Positions 1 through 8,359 of a stretch of DNA of 64,000 nt are shown piece after piece. Numbering within the stretch: the stretch's first letter is position 1; the number at the start of each line of letters is the position of its first letter. The position numbers were made by a program, and so were the translations under genes. The stretch comes from VGBV01 sp963780395. GTDB taxonomy: Bacteria > Actinomycetota > Thermoleophilia > Solirubrobacterales > 70-9. The DNA is taken from assembly GCA_963780395.1 (NCBI GenBank), contig CAWABY010000010.1, positions 1 to 64,000 of the forward strand. Direction: 5' to 3'. Under the pieces are notes generated by a model. That model had not been told where the DNA came from. It did no database searches and saw only the letters and a list, made by a program, of their open reading frames with translations.

Positions 1-58
1 AGGGGAGCGTTCAGTCGACCCTGGCGAGAAATCCGATGCGCCGCGAGGAGGAGGAGTC

Positions 59-1255
59 GTGAAATCAGACCCGCAAGGTCCCGGATCGTTGATCGAGTTG
101 ATGGACGTCGGTTTGACCCGTCGGCGCGCCTTGCGCTACGGCGCAGGTGCCTTCGCCGGGCTCACGATCCCGGGAATCCTCGCCGCGTGCGGCGACGACA
201 ACGGATCGACCACGACGACCGCCGCCTCAGGGGAGGCCCCGACCGCCAGTGGAACGATCGACTTCTTCGGCTGGGAGGGCGAGGATCTCGCGGCCGTGCC
301 CCAGATGCAGGCGTTCCTGAAGTCCAGCGGGGCCAGGGTGAAGGCGGCCTATACGCCGACCCTCGACGACATCACGCCCAGGTTGCAGTCCAGCACCGGC
401 ACCGACCTGCTCGCGTACACGTCGATCGTCACCGAGCGCCTGCAGACCGCGGACATCCTGCAGCCGCTCGACACCGGGAAGCTCCCGAATCTCGATGGGC
501 TACTGCCCCGCTGGCAGGAGGACAACCCCCAGTGGATCGAGGACGGGGAGCGGCTGTTCGTGCCGGCCTTCTTCCAGGCCTTCTCCCTGATGCACAACAG
601 CGACGAGGTCACCGATCCACCGACCGAGTACCGGGGCCTGCTCGAGCCGGAGTTCAAGGACAAGATCCTCACCTGGGCCGAGCCGAACGCCGCCTTCGGC
701 GTCCTCTCCGACATGCTCGACATCGAGCAGGGCCAGGTGCCCAAGGACCGAATCGACGAGCTCGCGGACCTGTTCCAGCAGTTCCTCGACCAGTCGAAGT
801 CGGTCGCCGCCTCCCCGGGGGACATCGTCACCCAGATCGCGTCCGGTGAGGTCATCGCGGTATTCCTGGGCACGCCCCAGTTCACGCTGTTCGCCAACGG
901 CGCCGGGGGCGCGGGCGCTTCCGTGACGGACGTGGTCGACATCAAGGGCGGCAACATGTCGTTCACGGACGGCTACGGCATCCCTGCCGGGGCCGACAAC
1001 GCGGACTCGGCATACGCGTTCATCAACCAGACCCTGGACCCGAAGACCAACGCGGCGATCTCCGAGGGGTTCGCCGGGGGAGTCGTCGTGGAAGGGGCTG
1101 AGGAGCTCCTGCCGGCGGACCGGCGCCTGTATCCGACCGATGACCTCGACACGATCCTTGAGGACGCGCCGCTGCAGATCCTCGCGCCCCTGGAATCCGA
1201 CGAGTACGTTACCCAGGGCGAGTGGATCGAGCGCTTCACTCAGCTGACGAGCTAG
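59..1255 (+). CDS. polyamine-type ABC transporter substrate-binding lipoprotein (PotD-like)
   Basis: This is the extracytoplasmic solute-binding component of an ABC importer. The N-terminus has a twin-arginine motif (TRRRALRYGAG) followed by a hydrophobic stretch and a lipobox LAAC, so it is probably exported by Tat and lipid-anchored at the Cys near residue 44. A Ser/Thr/Ala linker follows, then a PotD/PotF-like domain opening with FFGWEGED. At 398 aa it is slightly longer than typical PotD because of the linker. The GTG start has a strong GAGGAGGAGGAG ribosome site at 45-56. Two permeases and an ATPase follow directly. The ligand is inferred from family only; spermidine, putrescine or another amine is most likely. 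Confidence 0.88.
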   Translation: MKSDPQGPGSLIELMDVGLTRRRALRYGAGAFAGLTIPGILAACGDDNGSTTTTAASGEAPTASGTIDFFGWEGEDLAAVPQMQAFLKSSGARVKAAYTPTLDDITPRLQSSTGTDLLAYTSIVTERLQTADILQPLDTGKLPNLDGLLPRWQEDNPQWIEDGERLFVPAFFQAFSLMHNSDEVTDPPTEYRGLLEPEFKDKILTWAEPNAAFGVLSDMLDIEQGQVPKDRIDELADLFQQFLDQSKSVAASPGDIVTQIASGEVIAVFLGTPQFTLFANGAGGAGASVTDVVDIKGGNMSFTDGYGIPAGADNADSAYAFINQTLDPKTNAAISEGFAGGVVVEGAEELLPADRRLYPTDDLDTILEDAPLQILAPLESDEYVTQGEWIERFTQLTS

Positions 1256-1269
1256 ACCCAGGACCGCCG

Positions 1270-2157
1270 GTGGTGGCCGAGTCGCCACGCGGCTCGGCCT
1301 CTCGATCGCTGGCGCTGACTGTGCCGGCGGCGCTCGGGTTGCTGGTCTTCTTTGCGGTCCCGGTTGCCGTATTCCTCGTCTACAGCCTCCTGACGGGAGC
1401 GACCTTCTCGTTCAGCGCGGAGACACCGTTCACCCTCCAGAACTACGTCGATGTCTTTCAGGCGCCCAGCACCGACGATCTCCTGATCAACTCCGCGATC
1501 GTCGGTCTGCTCGTCGCGGTCGTCTGCCTGATGATCGGCATCCCGTTCGCGTACTGGGTTCGCTACCACGCGGGCCGGTTTCAGAGCCTGATCCTGCTGC
1601 TCGTGATCGCCGCGCTGTTCGCCTCCTACCTCGTCCGCATCTACGCCTGGCGGACGATGCTGGGCAGCGAGGGAGTGATCAACACGGCGCTCGAGTCCCT
1701 CGGTGTGATCGACCAGCCGCTCGGATTTCTCGTGTTCAGCCGGTTCGCGGTGGTCGTCGCGATCGTCCACATCCTGCTCCCGTTCGTGATCCTCATCCTC
1801 TACGCCGGGTTCCGGCCGCTCGAGGAGCGCTACTTCGAGGCCTCCGAGGATCTCGGCGCGGGCGCAATCGAGCGCTGGCGGCGGGTGATCGCGCCGCTGA
1901 TCGCGGTCCCGGCGATGGCCGCGTTCATGCTCTGCTTCGTCGTCGCCTCGGCCGACTACGTGACCCCGCAGTTCCTGGGCGGGCCCGAGAGCTCGATGGT
2001 CGGCGTGCAGATCCAGAACTACTTCAAGGCCCAGGGCGACTATCCGCTGGGCGCCGCGCTGGCGATCGTCGTCGTGATCGCATACCTGGCGATCCAGGGC
2101 CTGCTCCTGCTCGGAATGAAGCTGATGGGTGTGCGCCGCGTCGAGTGGGGGACGTGA
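1270..2157 (+). CDS. ABC transporter permease, PotB-like
   Basis: Inner-membrane permease of the polyamine-type importer, with about six hydrophobic helices. The cytoplasmic EAA loop is recognisable as FEASEDLGAGAIERWRRV, the coupling helix that contacts the ATPase. I chose GTG 1270 because AGGA lies at 1260-1263 with a 6-base gap. A GTG at 1222 would add 16 polar residues and overlap the substrate-binding gene by 34 bases. The gene runs into the second permease through a TGATG junction, so the two are translationally coupled. Confidence 0.88.
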   Translation: MVAESPRGSASRSLALTVPAALGLLVFFAVPVAVFLVYSLLTGATFSFSAETPFTLQNYVDVFQAPSTDDLLINSAIVGLLVAVVCLMIGIPFAYWVRYHAGRFQSLILLLVIAALFASYLVRIYAWRTMLGSEGVINTALESLGVIDQPLGFLVFSRFAVVVAIVHILLPFVILILYAGFRPLEERYFEASEDLGAGAIERWRRVIAPLIAVPAMAAFMLCFVVASADYVTPQFLGGPESSMVGVQIQNYFKAQGDYPLGAALAIVVVIAYLAIQGLLLLGMKLMGVRRVEWGT

Positions 2158-2969
2158 TGCAACGCCGCGGAATCGCATCCGGGGTCGTGGTGGCGCTCAC
2201 GCTGGTGTTCCTCTTCGCCCCCCTCGCGATCGTCGTCCTCTTCTCGTTCCATGCAGGCGGCGGCCTGACCTTCCCGTTCGAGGGTCTGTCCACGCGCTGG
2301 TACGACTCGGTGTTCAACGACACCACCTTCTCCGAAGCGTTCGTCAACAGCCTCATCCTCGGGGTCGCGACGGCCGTCCTGACGGTGCTGCTGGGAACCC
2401 CGGCGGCCTACGGGGTCACGCGCAGCAGGTCGCGACTCCGCGGTCCGCTCCAGTTCCTCTTCATCGCGCCGGTGCTGCTGCCCGGCCTCTTCATCGGCGC
2501 CGCGCTGCTGACCTTTCTCGCGCGCATCCAGTTCGAGCCGTCGCTGCTGACGGTGCTGATCGGGCACGTCGTGTTCGCCTTCCCGTTCGTCTTCATCCTC
2601 ATGCGGATGGCGCTCGATCGGCTCGACCTCTCGATCGAAGAGGTGGCACGCGACCTGGGTGCGCCTCCGTGGACGGTGTTCAAGCGGGTGACGCTTCCCC
2701 AGATCGCGCCGGTCCTGGCCGGGGCGGCCGCGCTCGCGTTCATGCTGTCGTTCGACGAGTTCCTAATCACGTTCCTGGTGATCGGCAACGAGCAGACGCT
2801 TCCCGTCTACATCTTCGGCCGCCTGCGCCGAACGGTCGATCCGGGAATCAACGTGGCATCGACGATATTGCTGGCCATCACGATGCTCGTCTGGGTGGTG
2901 GCCGCGGTCGCGACCCTGCGCGCGGCTCGAAACGATCGGAGTGCCGAGACGATTGGAGTCCAACTGTGA
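2157..2969 (+). CDS. ABC transporter permease, PotC-like
   Basis: Second membrane permease of the importer. It starts with a hydrophobic helix after MQRRG, has about six helices, and carries an EAA-type coupling loop (IEEVARDLGAPPWTVFKRV). ATG 2157 overlaps the previous stop (TGATG), which favours it over GTG 2145. The stop overlaps the GTG of the ATPase. PotC-type permeases pair with PotB as a heterodimer, so one complete transporter can be assembled from this operon. Confidence 0.88.
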   Translation: MQRRGIASGVVVALTLVFLFAPLAIVVLFSFHAGGGLTFPFEGLSTRWYDSVFNDTTFSEAFVNSLILGVATAVLTVLLGTPAAYGVTRSRSRLRGPLQFLFIAPVLLPGLFIGAALLTFLARIQFEPSLLTVLIGHVVFAFPFVFILMRMALDRLDLSIEEVARDLGAPPWTVFKRVTLPQIAPVLAGAAALAFMLSFDEFLITFLVIGNEQTLPVYIFGRLRRTVDPGINVASTILLAITMLVWVVAAVATLRAARNDRSAETIGVQL

Positions 2970-4045
2970 GTGAGCAACGCGCTGAAGGCGGGCTGGAGGT
3001 CCGGGGCGTGACTCACGCGTTCGGTAGCCAGACGGTCCTGCGTGACGTGGACCTGGAGATCCCGGCCGGCGAGTTCGTGACCTTCCTCGGCCCCTCCGGG
3101 TGCGGCAAGACGACCCTTCTGCGCGTGATCGCCGGGTTCATCGAGCCCACCGAGGGGACGATCGCGATCGGGGGGCGCGAGATGGCCACAGTCAGCGCCC
3201 ACCGGCGGCCGGTGAACATGGTCTTCCAGCGTCCCACGCTGTTTCCCCACCTCGACGTGTTCGAGAACGTCGCCTTCGGCCTCAGGGTCGACCGGTTGCC
3301 GAAGCCCGAGGTGGAGGAGCGCGTCGCCTGGGCGCTGGACCTCGTGCGCATGCCGGGTTATGAGCGGCGGCGCTCGAGCGAGCTGTCCGGCGGCCAGATG
3401 CAGAGGGTTGCCCTGGCGCGCGCGCTGGTGAAGCGCCCGCAGGTGCTGCTGCTCGACGAGCCGCTCAGCGCCCTCGACCTGAAGATCCGGCTGGAGATGG
3501 AGGGCGAGCTGCGACGGGTCCACCGCGAGACCGGGGCCACGTGGGTCTACGTCACGCACGACCAGCGCGAGGCCCTGGCGCTGTCCGATCGGATCGCGGT
3601 CTTCGAGCACGGCCGGATCGACCAGCTGGCCGACCCGACGACGATCTACCGCCGCCCGGCCACCCCCTATGCGGCTGGGTTCGTGGGCAACGCCAACGTG
3701 CTGGCCTGCGAGGTCGATGGCAAGGGCCGGACTCGCTCCGCGAAACTCGCCGGATCCGCCATGCCCGTCAGCGCCGATGCGCCGACGGGCCCAGCGTGGC
3801 TTGTGCTGCGGCCCGAGAGCGTGACGGTCGAGTCCGGGGAGCCGGGCAAGAACGCGATGGGCGCGGTCGTCCGGGACGTTGCGTATCGCGGCACCGCCTT
3901 CTCGTACCAGCTCGAGGTGGCCGGGATCGAGGAGCTCGTCAAGGCCGAGGTGCCCGCCACGCCGGAGCACCCGATCGAGATCGGGACCTCAGTCGCCATC
4001 GGCTGGGCCGGCGACGCGGCGATCGTCCTGCCTCGGGAGGATTGA
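2966..4045 (+). CDS. ABC transporter ATP-binding protein, PotA-like
   Basis: Cytoplasmic ATPase powering the importer, 359 aa. Walker A GPSGCGKTT is near residue 43, the signature LSGGQMQRVALARAL and Walker B VLLLDEPLSALD follow, then the switch histidine in VTHDQREA. A C-terminal TOBE-type domain starts around residue 240. GTG 2966 overlaps the permease stop by four bases. The open frame extends upstream to 2129 but that extension lies inside the permease gene and reads as low-complexity Arg/Pro, so it is not coding. Confidence 0.92.
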   Translation: MSEQRAEGGLEVRGVTHAFGSQTVLRDVDLEIPAGEFVTFLGPSGCGKTTLLRVIAGFIEPTEGTIAIGGREMATVSAHRRPVNMVFQRPTLFPHLDVFENVAFGLRVDRLPKPEVEERVAWALDLVRMPGYERRRSSELSGGQMQRVALARALVKRPQVLLLDEPLSALDLKIRLEMEGELRRVHRETGATWVYVTHDQREALALSDRIAVFEHGRIDQLADPTTIYRRPATPYAAGFVGNANVLACEVDGKGRTRSAKLAGSAMPVSADAPTGPAWLVLRPESVTVESGEPGKNAMGAVVRDVAYRGTAFSYQLEVAGIEELVKAEVPATPEHPIEIGTSVAIGWAGDAAIVLPRED

Positions 4046-4046
4046 C

Positions 4047-5045
4047 GTGGCTGAGGGGCCGCGGTTGGTGCTGGTCCTGACCGAGAACTGGAACCTCGTT
4101 TCCGAGCGGGACCCGTTGGCCCTCGTCGGCCTCGCCAAGGAAGCGGAGGAGGCCGGCGTCGACGCCGTCATGCTCAGCGAGCACGTGGTGCTGGGAGCGG
4201 CCGCTGCCGCCGACGGGCTCATGAGCAATCCGCGCGATTACGCCCTGCCGGGCAACCAGGACCCCGCAACGCCCTGGCCGAGCTCGATCGTGCTGCTGGG
4301 CGCGATCGCCGCTGCCACGGAGCGCCTGAGGCTGGTGGCGGGCGCGATCCTCGCGCCCCTGCGGCATCCCCTGCTTCTGGCCAGGGAGCTGGGAACCCTC
4401 GACCTGCTCTCGGCGGGCAGGCTGGTGGTGCTTCCCTCGGTCGGCTGGCACGAGCAGGAGTACGACGCTTTGGGCGTCGACTTTCGCCGACGCGGCCGCA
4501 TCCTCGACGAGCAGCTCGCGGTCTGGGAGGCGGCCTGGCGTGAGTCGCCGCTGAGCTTCTCGGGTGAGTTCTTTCGCTTCGACGACGTCTGGCTGGAGCC
4601 GGCGGCATTCAGGCCCGAGGGGCCCCGGCTCTGGTTCGGGGGCGGGTCGGTCCATCCGGCGCTGGTGCGCCGGATGGCCGCGTACGGCAGCGGCTTCAAC
4701 CCGCTGGGGACGATCGCCGACGAGGGTCTCGCGCTGCTGGCCGACGGGCTGCGCGCCGCCGGGCGCGACCCGAGCGAGATCGAGCTGGTCGGAGGCCTGC
4801 GGGGCACCTTCCCGGACGACGAATCGACCGCTGACCTCGCGGAGGCGGTCGAGGACGCCGTGCCACGCCAGCTCGCGCGGGGCTTCTCGTCTTTCTGCTT
4901 CAAGCCGAACCAGTTCATCGACGACGCCGCCCAGTGGGGAGAGCTCTGCCGCGAGGCGGTGGCCCGCGTCGGCGAGGCGGTCGATCGGAACGGCGGCATC
5001 GAGGCGGCCCGGGCAGCGTGGTCAGCCACTGGAGCCGCCGTCTGA
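4047..5045 (+). CDS. LLM-class flavin-dependent oxidoreductase
   Basis: Luciferase-like monooxygenase fold protein of 332 aa, probably using F420 or FMN. Family features are the N-terminal strand LVLVLTENW, the segment LAKEAEEAGVDAVMLSEH, the substrate-side stretch LLLARELGTLDLLSAGRLVVLPSVGW and the late WFGGG motif. GTG 4047 starts one base after the transporter ATPase stop, so it is the fifth gene of the importer operon. Its substrate is unknown. Operon membership suggests it oxidises or reduces what the importer brings in. Confidence 0.82.
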   Translation: MAEGPRLVLVLTENWNLVSERDPLALVGLAKEAEEAGVDAVMLSEHVVLGAAAAADGLMSNPRDYALPGNQDPATPWPSSIVLLGAIAAATERLRLVAGAILAPLRHPLLLARELGTLDLLSAGRLVVLPSVGWHEQEYDALGVDFRRRGRILDEQLAVWEAAWRESPLSFSGEFFRFDDVWLEPAAFRPEGPRLWFGGGSVHPALVRRMAAYGSGFNPLGTIADEGLALLADGLRAAGRDPSEIELVGGLRGTFPDDESTADLAEAVEDAVPRQLARGFSSFCFKPNQFIDDAAQWGELCREAVARVGEAVDRNGGIEAARAAWSATGAAV

Positions 5046-5845
5046 TGGCGGCCGCCAGGATGGAGAGGCGCTCCGCGCTGGTGACCGGTGCGGGCACCGG
5101 CATAGGAGCCGCCGTCGCTCTCAGGCTCGCGGAGGAAGGCGCTCGGGTCACGCTCATCGGCAGACGCCAGGAGCTGCTCGAGGAGGTCGCCGGGCGGCTG
5201 CCGCCCGGTAGCGCCACGGTCGTCAGCGCGGACGTCTCCGACGAGCCTTCCGTCCTCCGGGCCGTGGAGGCGGCCACCTCACACGGCGGAGGCCGCCTGG
5301 ACCTGGTCGTGAACAACGCCGGGACCACGGGCACCGGGTCCATTGCTGAGATCGAACCCGAGACCTGGCGCCGCACCCTCGAGGTCAATCTTCACGGCCC
5401 GTTTCTGGTCATGCGTGCCGCGTTCGAGTCCCTGCGCGCGTCGGACGGCGGGTCGGTGGTCAACGTCAGCTCGGTCGCCGGCCTGCTGGCGGCCCCAGAG
5501 TCGGTCGCCTACTGCGTCGCAAAGGCCGGCCTGGTCATGCTCACGAAGCAGGTGGCGATCGACTGGGGGCCCGAGATCCGGGTCAACGCGGTCTGCCCCG
5601 GCTGGGTGCGAACCCCGATGGCCGATATGGAGATGGACGAACTCGGGGAGGCGATCGGCACCGATCGGGAGGGCGCGTACGCCGCGGCAGTGGAGCACAC
5701 TCCAGCGGGGCGACCGGCCGAGCCTGAGGAGATCGCCTCCACGGTGGCGTTCCTTGCGTCCCGTGACGCCAGCTTCATGACCGGCGCCGTGCTCACGGTG
5801 GACGGGGGCAGCACGGTCGTCGACGTGGGGACCACCGCATTCTGA
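5045..5845 (+). CDS. SDR-family NAD(P)-dependent oxidoreductase
   Basis: Short-chain dehydrogenase of 266 aa. It has the Rossmann motif TGAGTGIG near residue 14, the NNAG motif, the catalytic Ser in NVSSVAG, the YCVAK Tyr/Lys pair, and the PGWVRTPM segment. The ATG at 5045 overlaps the stop of the flavin oxidoreductase (TGATG), so it is the last gene of the six-gene operon starting at 59. The C-terminal FMTGAVLTVDGG is typical of FabG-like SDRs. Substrate is not determinable from sequence alone. Confidence 0.9.
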   Translation: MAAARMERRSALVTGAGTGIGAAVALRLAEEGARVTLIGRRQELLEEVAGRLPPGSATVVSADVSDEPSVLRAVEAATSHGGGRLDLVVNNAGTTGTGSIAEIEPETWRRTLEVNLHGPFLVMRAAFESLRASDGGSVVNVSSVAGLLAAPESVAYCVAKAGLVMLTKQVAIDWGPEIRVNAVCPGWVRTPMADMEMDELGEAIGTDREGAYAAAVEHTPAGRPAEPEEIASTVAFLASRDASFMTGAVLTVDGGSTVVDVGTTAF

Positions 5846-5889
5846 CTTCGCCGGGGCGCGCCCCCGCCGTACGGGGTTAGGAGCCTTCG

Positions 5890-6738
5890 ATCAGCGCGAT
5901 CGCCCTTTCGGTGGTGGCTGCGCTGTTCTGGGGCGTCGCCGACTTCGGCGCCGGGTTGCAGTCCCGGCGAGTGCCGGTGTTGGTCGTCGTCGCGGGAATG
6001 CTGTTCGTGGGGGCGTTCGCCGCGGGTGTGACGCTGGTGATAACCAAGGCGCCCGCACTGGACGGGCGAACTCTCCTGCTCGGCATCGCTGCCGCGACCG
6101 CCACGGCGGTCGGGCTCACAGCGCTGTATCGGGCCCTGGCGATCGGACCGATGAGCGTCGTCGCACCGATTTCGGCGGCCGGCGTGATCATCCCCGTGCT
6201 TGCCGGCATCGCCATGGGCGATCAGCCGAGTGCAGCACAGGGCGTCGGCATCGTCCTGGCGATCGCCGGCATGTTGACGGCCGTGGCGCTGTCTGATGAA
6301 CCCGCGCACGTCGCCCGTGAACGCAAGGAGCGTGCCACCGCGATCGGGCTCGCGATAGTAGGGGCGCTCGGGTTGGGGGTCTACTACCTCGCGGCGGAAG
6401 GCGTGCAGACAGGGCAGGGGACCTGGTTCCTGTTCGTGGGCCAGCTCGCGGCCGGACTGGCTCTCGCCGTCCCGGTGCTCGTCAGGCGGACACCCCTGCC
6501 TGCCCGAATCGATCGCATGCAGATCGCGGCTCTGGGTGGGCTCAGTTTCGGAGCCTGGGCGTTCTCCACGGCGGCCGTCTCGGCCGGGGACCTGAGCCTG
6601 ACGGCGACGGTGTCCTCCCTCTACCCGCTGGTCACCGTGCTGCTCGCGGTTTGGCTCACGCAGGAGTCCCTGCGGCGGGTGCAGGTCCTTGCCCTGGCGG
6701 CGGCGTTCGTCGGCGTTGGTCTGATCGCGGGAGGTTGA
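5890..6738 (+). CDS. EamA/DMT-family transporter, probable ATC start
   Basis: Drug/metabolite transporter with about ten hydrophobic segments in two repeated halves; the N-terminal ALFWGVADF is typical of EamA proteins. The homologous frame is open from a TAG at 5878. It contains no ATG/GTG/TTG before GTG 5911, which would cut into the first helix. An ATC at 5890 lies 6 bases after GGAG (5880-5883) and gives ISAIALSVVAALFWG, so a non-canonical ATC start is the better fit. GTG 5911 is the conservative alternative. It faces the FAD oxidoreductase tail to tail. Confidence 0.72.
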   Translation: MSAIALSVVAALFWGVADFGAGLQSRRVPVLVVVAGMLFVGAFAAGVTLVITKAPALDGRTLLLGIAAATATAVGLTALYRALAIGPMSVVAPISAAGVIIPVLAGIAMGDQPSAAQGVGIVLAIAGMLTAVALSDEPAHVARERKERATAIGLAIVGALGLGVYYLAAEGVQTGQGTWFLFVGQLAAGLALAVPVLVRRTPLPARIDRMQIAALGGLSFGAWAFSTAAVSAGDLSLTATVSSLYPLVTVLLAVWLTQESLRRVQVLALAAAFVGVGLIAGG

Positions 6739-6777
6739 TGGGTCGTCCGCGTGCGGAGGCGCCCGGGACGAGGTGGG

Positions 6778-8322
6778 CTAGCGGCGATCCAGGTGCGCGA
6801 GGATCGCGTGCGCCGCGTTGTGGCCGGGGGCGCCGGTCACCTCTCCGCCCGGGTGCGTGCCGACCCCGCAGAGCCAGAGGCCCGCGATCGGAGTGGAATA
6901 CCCGGCGCCCGGCAGGGGTCGGTCGCCGTAGAGCTGTCCCGGGATCATGTCGATGTGACGGATGCAGCCGTCGGTGAGCCCGACCCGCCGCTCGATGTCG
7001 AGTGGAGTGAACAGCTCCCACTGGTTCATCGCCGAGCGGAAGTTCGGGACGAAAGTCGCGACGTAGTCGATCAGGTTCTCGGCGGTCTCCTCGCGCCGAT
7101 CGTCCCAGCTGCCCTGCGCTGGCCGGCTCGGCGCGTAGAGGGTCCAGATCGAGACGATCTCGCCGTCGCGGTCGGTCAACGTCGAGTCGTAGGCGGTCGG
7201 CACCTGGATGTGGCAGACGGGCTGATCGGGGATCTCGCCTGCCTGGGCCTGACGCCAGGCACGGCTGTAGGTCTCGAAGCCGTCCGGCGCGAGGGTGACG
7301 TAGGTCGAGTACCGCGGATCATGGCCTTCGCCCAGGTAGGGGGAGAGGTCCAGCGGCTCGCCTAGGACGGCGTGAAACTTCAAACAGGCCGCCTTCGTCG
7401 ACAGGCCCGCGATCTGATCGCGGAAGGATGCTTCGATCGCGTCCTCGGCGAGCAGGGTGAGGAACGTCCTCTTTGGATCAGCATTGGACACGACCAAGTG
7501 GGCCGAAAGCTCTTCACCGTTCGCGAGGCGCACGCCGGTCGCTCGGCCATTCTCGACGCGGATCTGCTCGACCTCGGTCTCGGTTCGTATCTCCGCACCC
7601 TGCTCGGCGGCCGCGCGCGCCATCGCCTGGGTGATGGCGCCCATGCCACCGACGACGACCGAAGGGACCGAGCCGTTGGGCTCGTTGGTATGCCACCACG
7701 CTTCCGACCAGGCGCTGCCCGGTGCGAACGGATCGCCGATATCGCAGATCAGCACCAGCGCGGCGCCGATGCGCTGGTCCTCGAAGTACTCACCGGCAAG
7801 CTCAGCGATCGACGACTCGAGCAGCCGGTCGAGTAGCTCCACCTCGCCTATCTCAGCCGCATGCGCCCGGATCTCGTCCATCGTCGGCGGTTGACGAAGG
7901 AAGAACGGATGGACGAGACCGGCTGCGCGCTCCCAGAGCGCGAGCCATTCGCCGAACCGCTCGGCGTCGCGCGGGTTGACGCGCGCGATCTCCTCCCTGG
8001 TTCGCGCTTCGTCCTCCCAGAATGCAAGGTACTCGCCGTCGCGAAGAGGCAGGACCGGGAGCGGGTCGATCGGGTGTCGGACGAGGCCGTGGCGCTCGAG
8101 CTCGAGATCGTCGACCACGGGCTGCTGGAGGTTCCAGCAGACGTATGAGCACGTCGACATCCGGTAACCGGGGAAGATCTCCTCGGTGTAGGCCGCGCCT
8201 CCAACCTGCTCCCGCCGCTCAAGAACCGCGACCTTGAGACCGGCCCGGGCGAGATAGAACGAAGCGACCAGACCGTTGTGGCCGCCACCAACGATGAGGG
8301 CGTCGTAGCTCTCTTCGGACAT
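6778..8322 (-). CDS. FAD-dependent oxidoreductase, phytoene desaturase/PYROXD2-like
   Basis: Flavoprotein of 514 aa. The N-terminal dinucleotide motif VGGGHNGLVASFYLARAG is followed by the E of VLERREQVGG. A conserved middle GGMGAITQAMARAA segment and the C-terminal AGLWLCGVGTHPGGEVTGAPGHNAA FAD-closing motif are those of the CrtI/PYROXD2 superfamily. No other carotenoid genes are nearby, so a desaturase or amine-oxidase-type role remains open. The ATG at 8322 (MSEES) is chosen; ATG 8334 would add four residues. Start lies 37 bases from the divergent decarboxylase gene. Confidence 0.85.
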   Translation of the reverse strand: MSEESYDALIVGGGHNGLVASFYLARAGLKVAVLERREQVGGAAYTEEIFPGYRMSTCSYVCWNLQQPVVDDLELERHGLVRHPIDPLPVLPLRDGEYLAFWEDEARTREEIARVNPRDAERFGEWLALWERAAGLVHPFFLRQPPTMDEIRAHAAEIGEVELLDRLLESSIAELAGEYFEDQRIGAALVLICDIGDPFAPGSAWSEAWWHTNEPNGSVPSVVVGGMGAITQAMARAAAEQGAEIRTETEVEQIRVENGRATGVRLANGEELSAHLVVSNADPKRTFLTLLAEDAIEASFRDQIAGLSTKAACLKFHAVLGEPLDLSPYLGEGHDPRYSTYVTLAPDGFETYSRAWRQAQAGEIPDQPVCHIQVPTAYDSTLTDRDGEIVSIWTLYAPSRPAQGSWDDRREETAENLIDYVATFVPNFRSAMNQWELFTPLDIERRVGLTDGCIRHIDMIPGQLYGDRPLPGAGYSTPIAGLWLCGVGTHPGGEVTGAPGHNAAHAILAHLDRR

Positions 8323-8359
8323 CGCAACCCTCATTCTGTCGCCTGGGTACGGTGGACGG

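Noticed and set aside
1..58. End of an upstream gene
   Set aside because: Too short to judge; only the ribosome site of the first transporter gene is evident.
2129..2965. 5' extension of the transporter ATPase frame
   Set aside because: It lies inside the PotC-like permease, reads as Arg/Pro-rich nonsense, and a coupled GTG at 2966 gives a normal PotA start.
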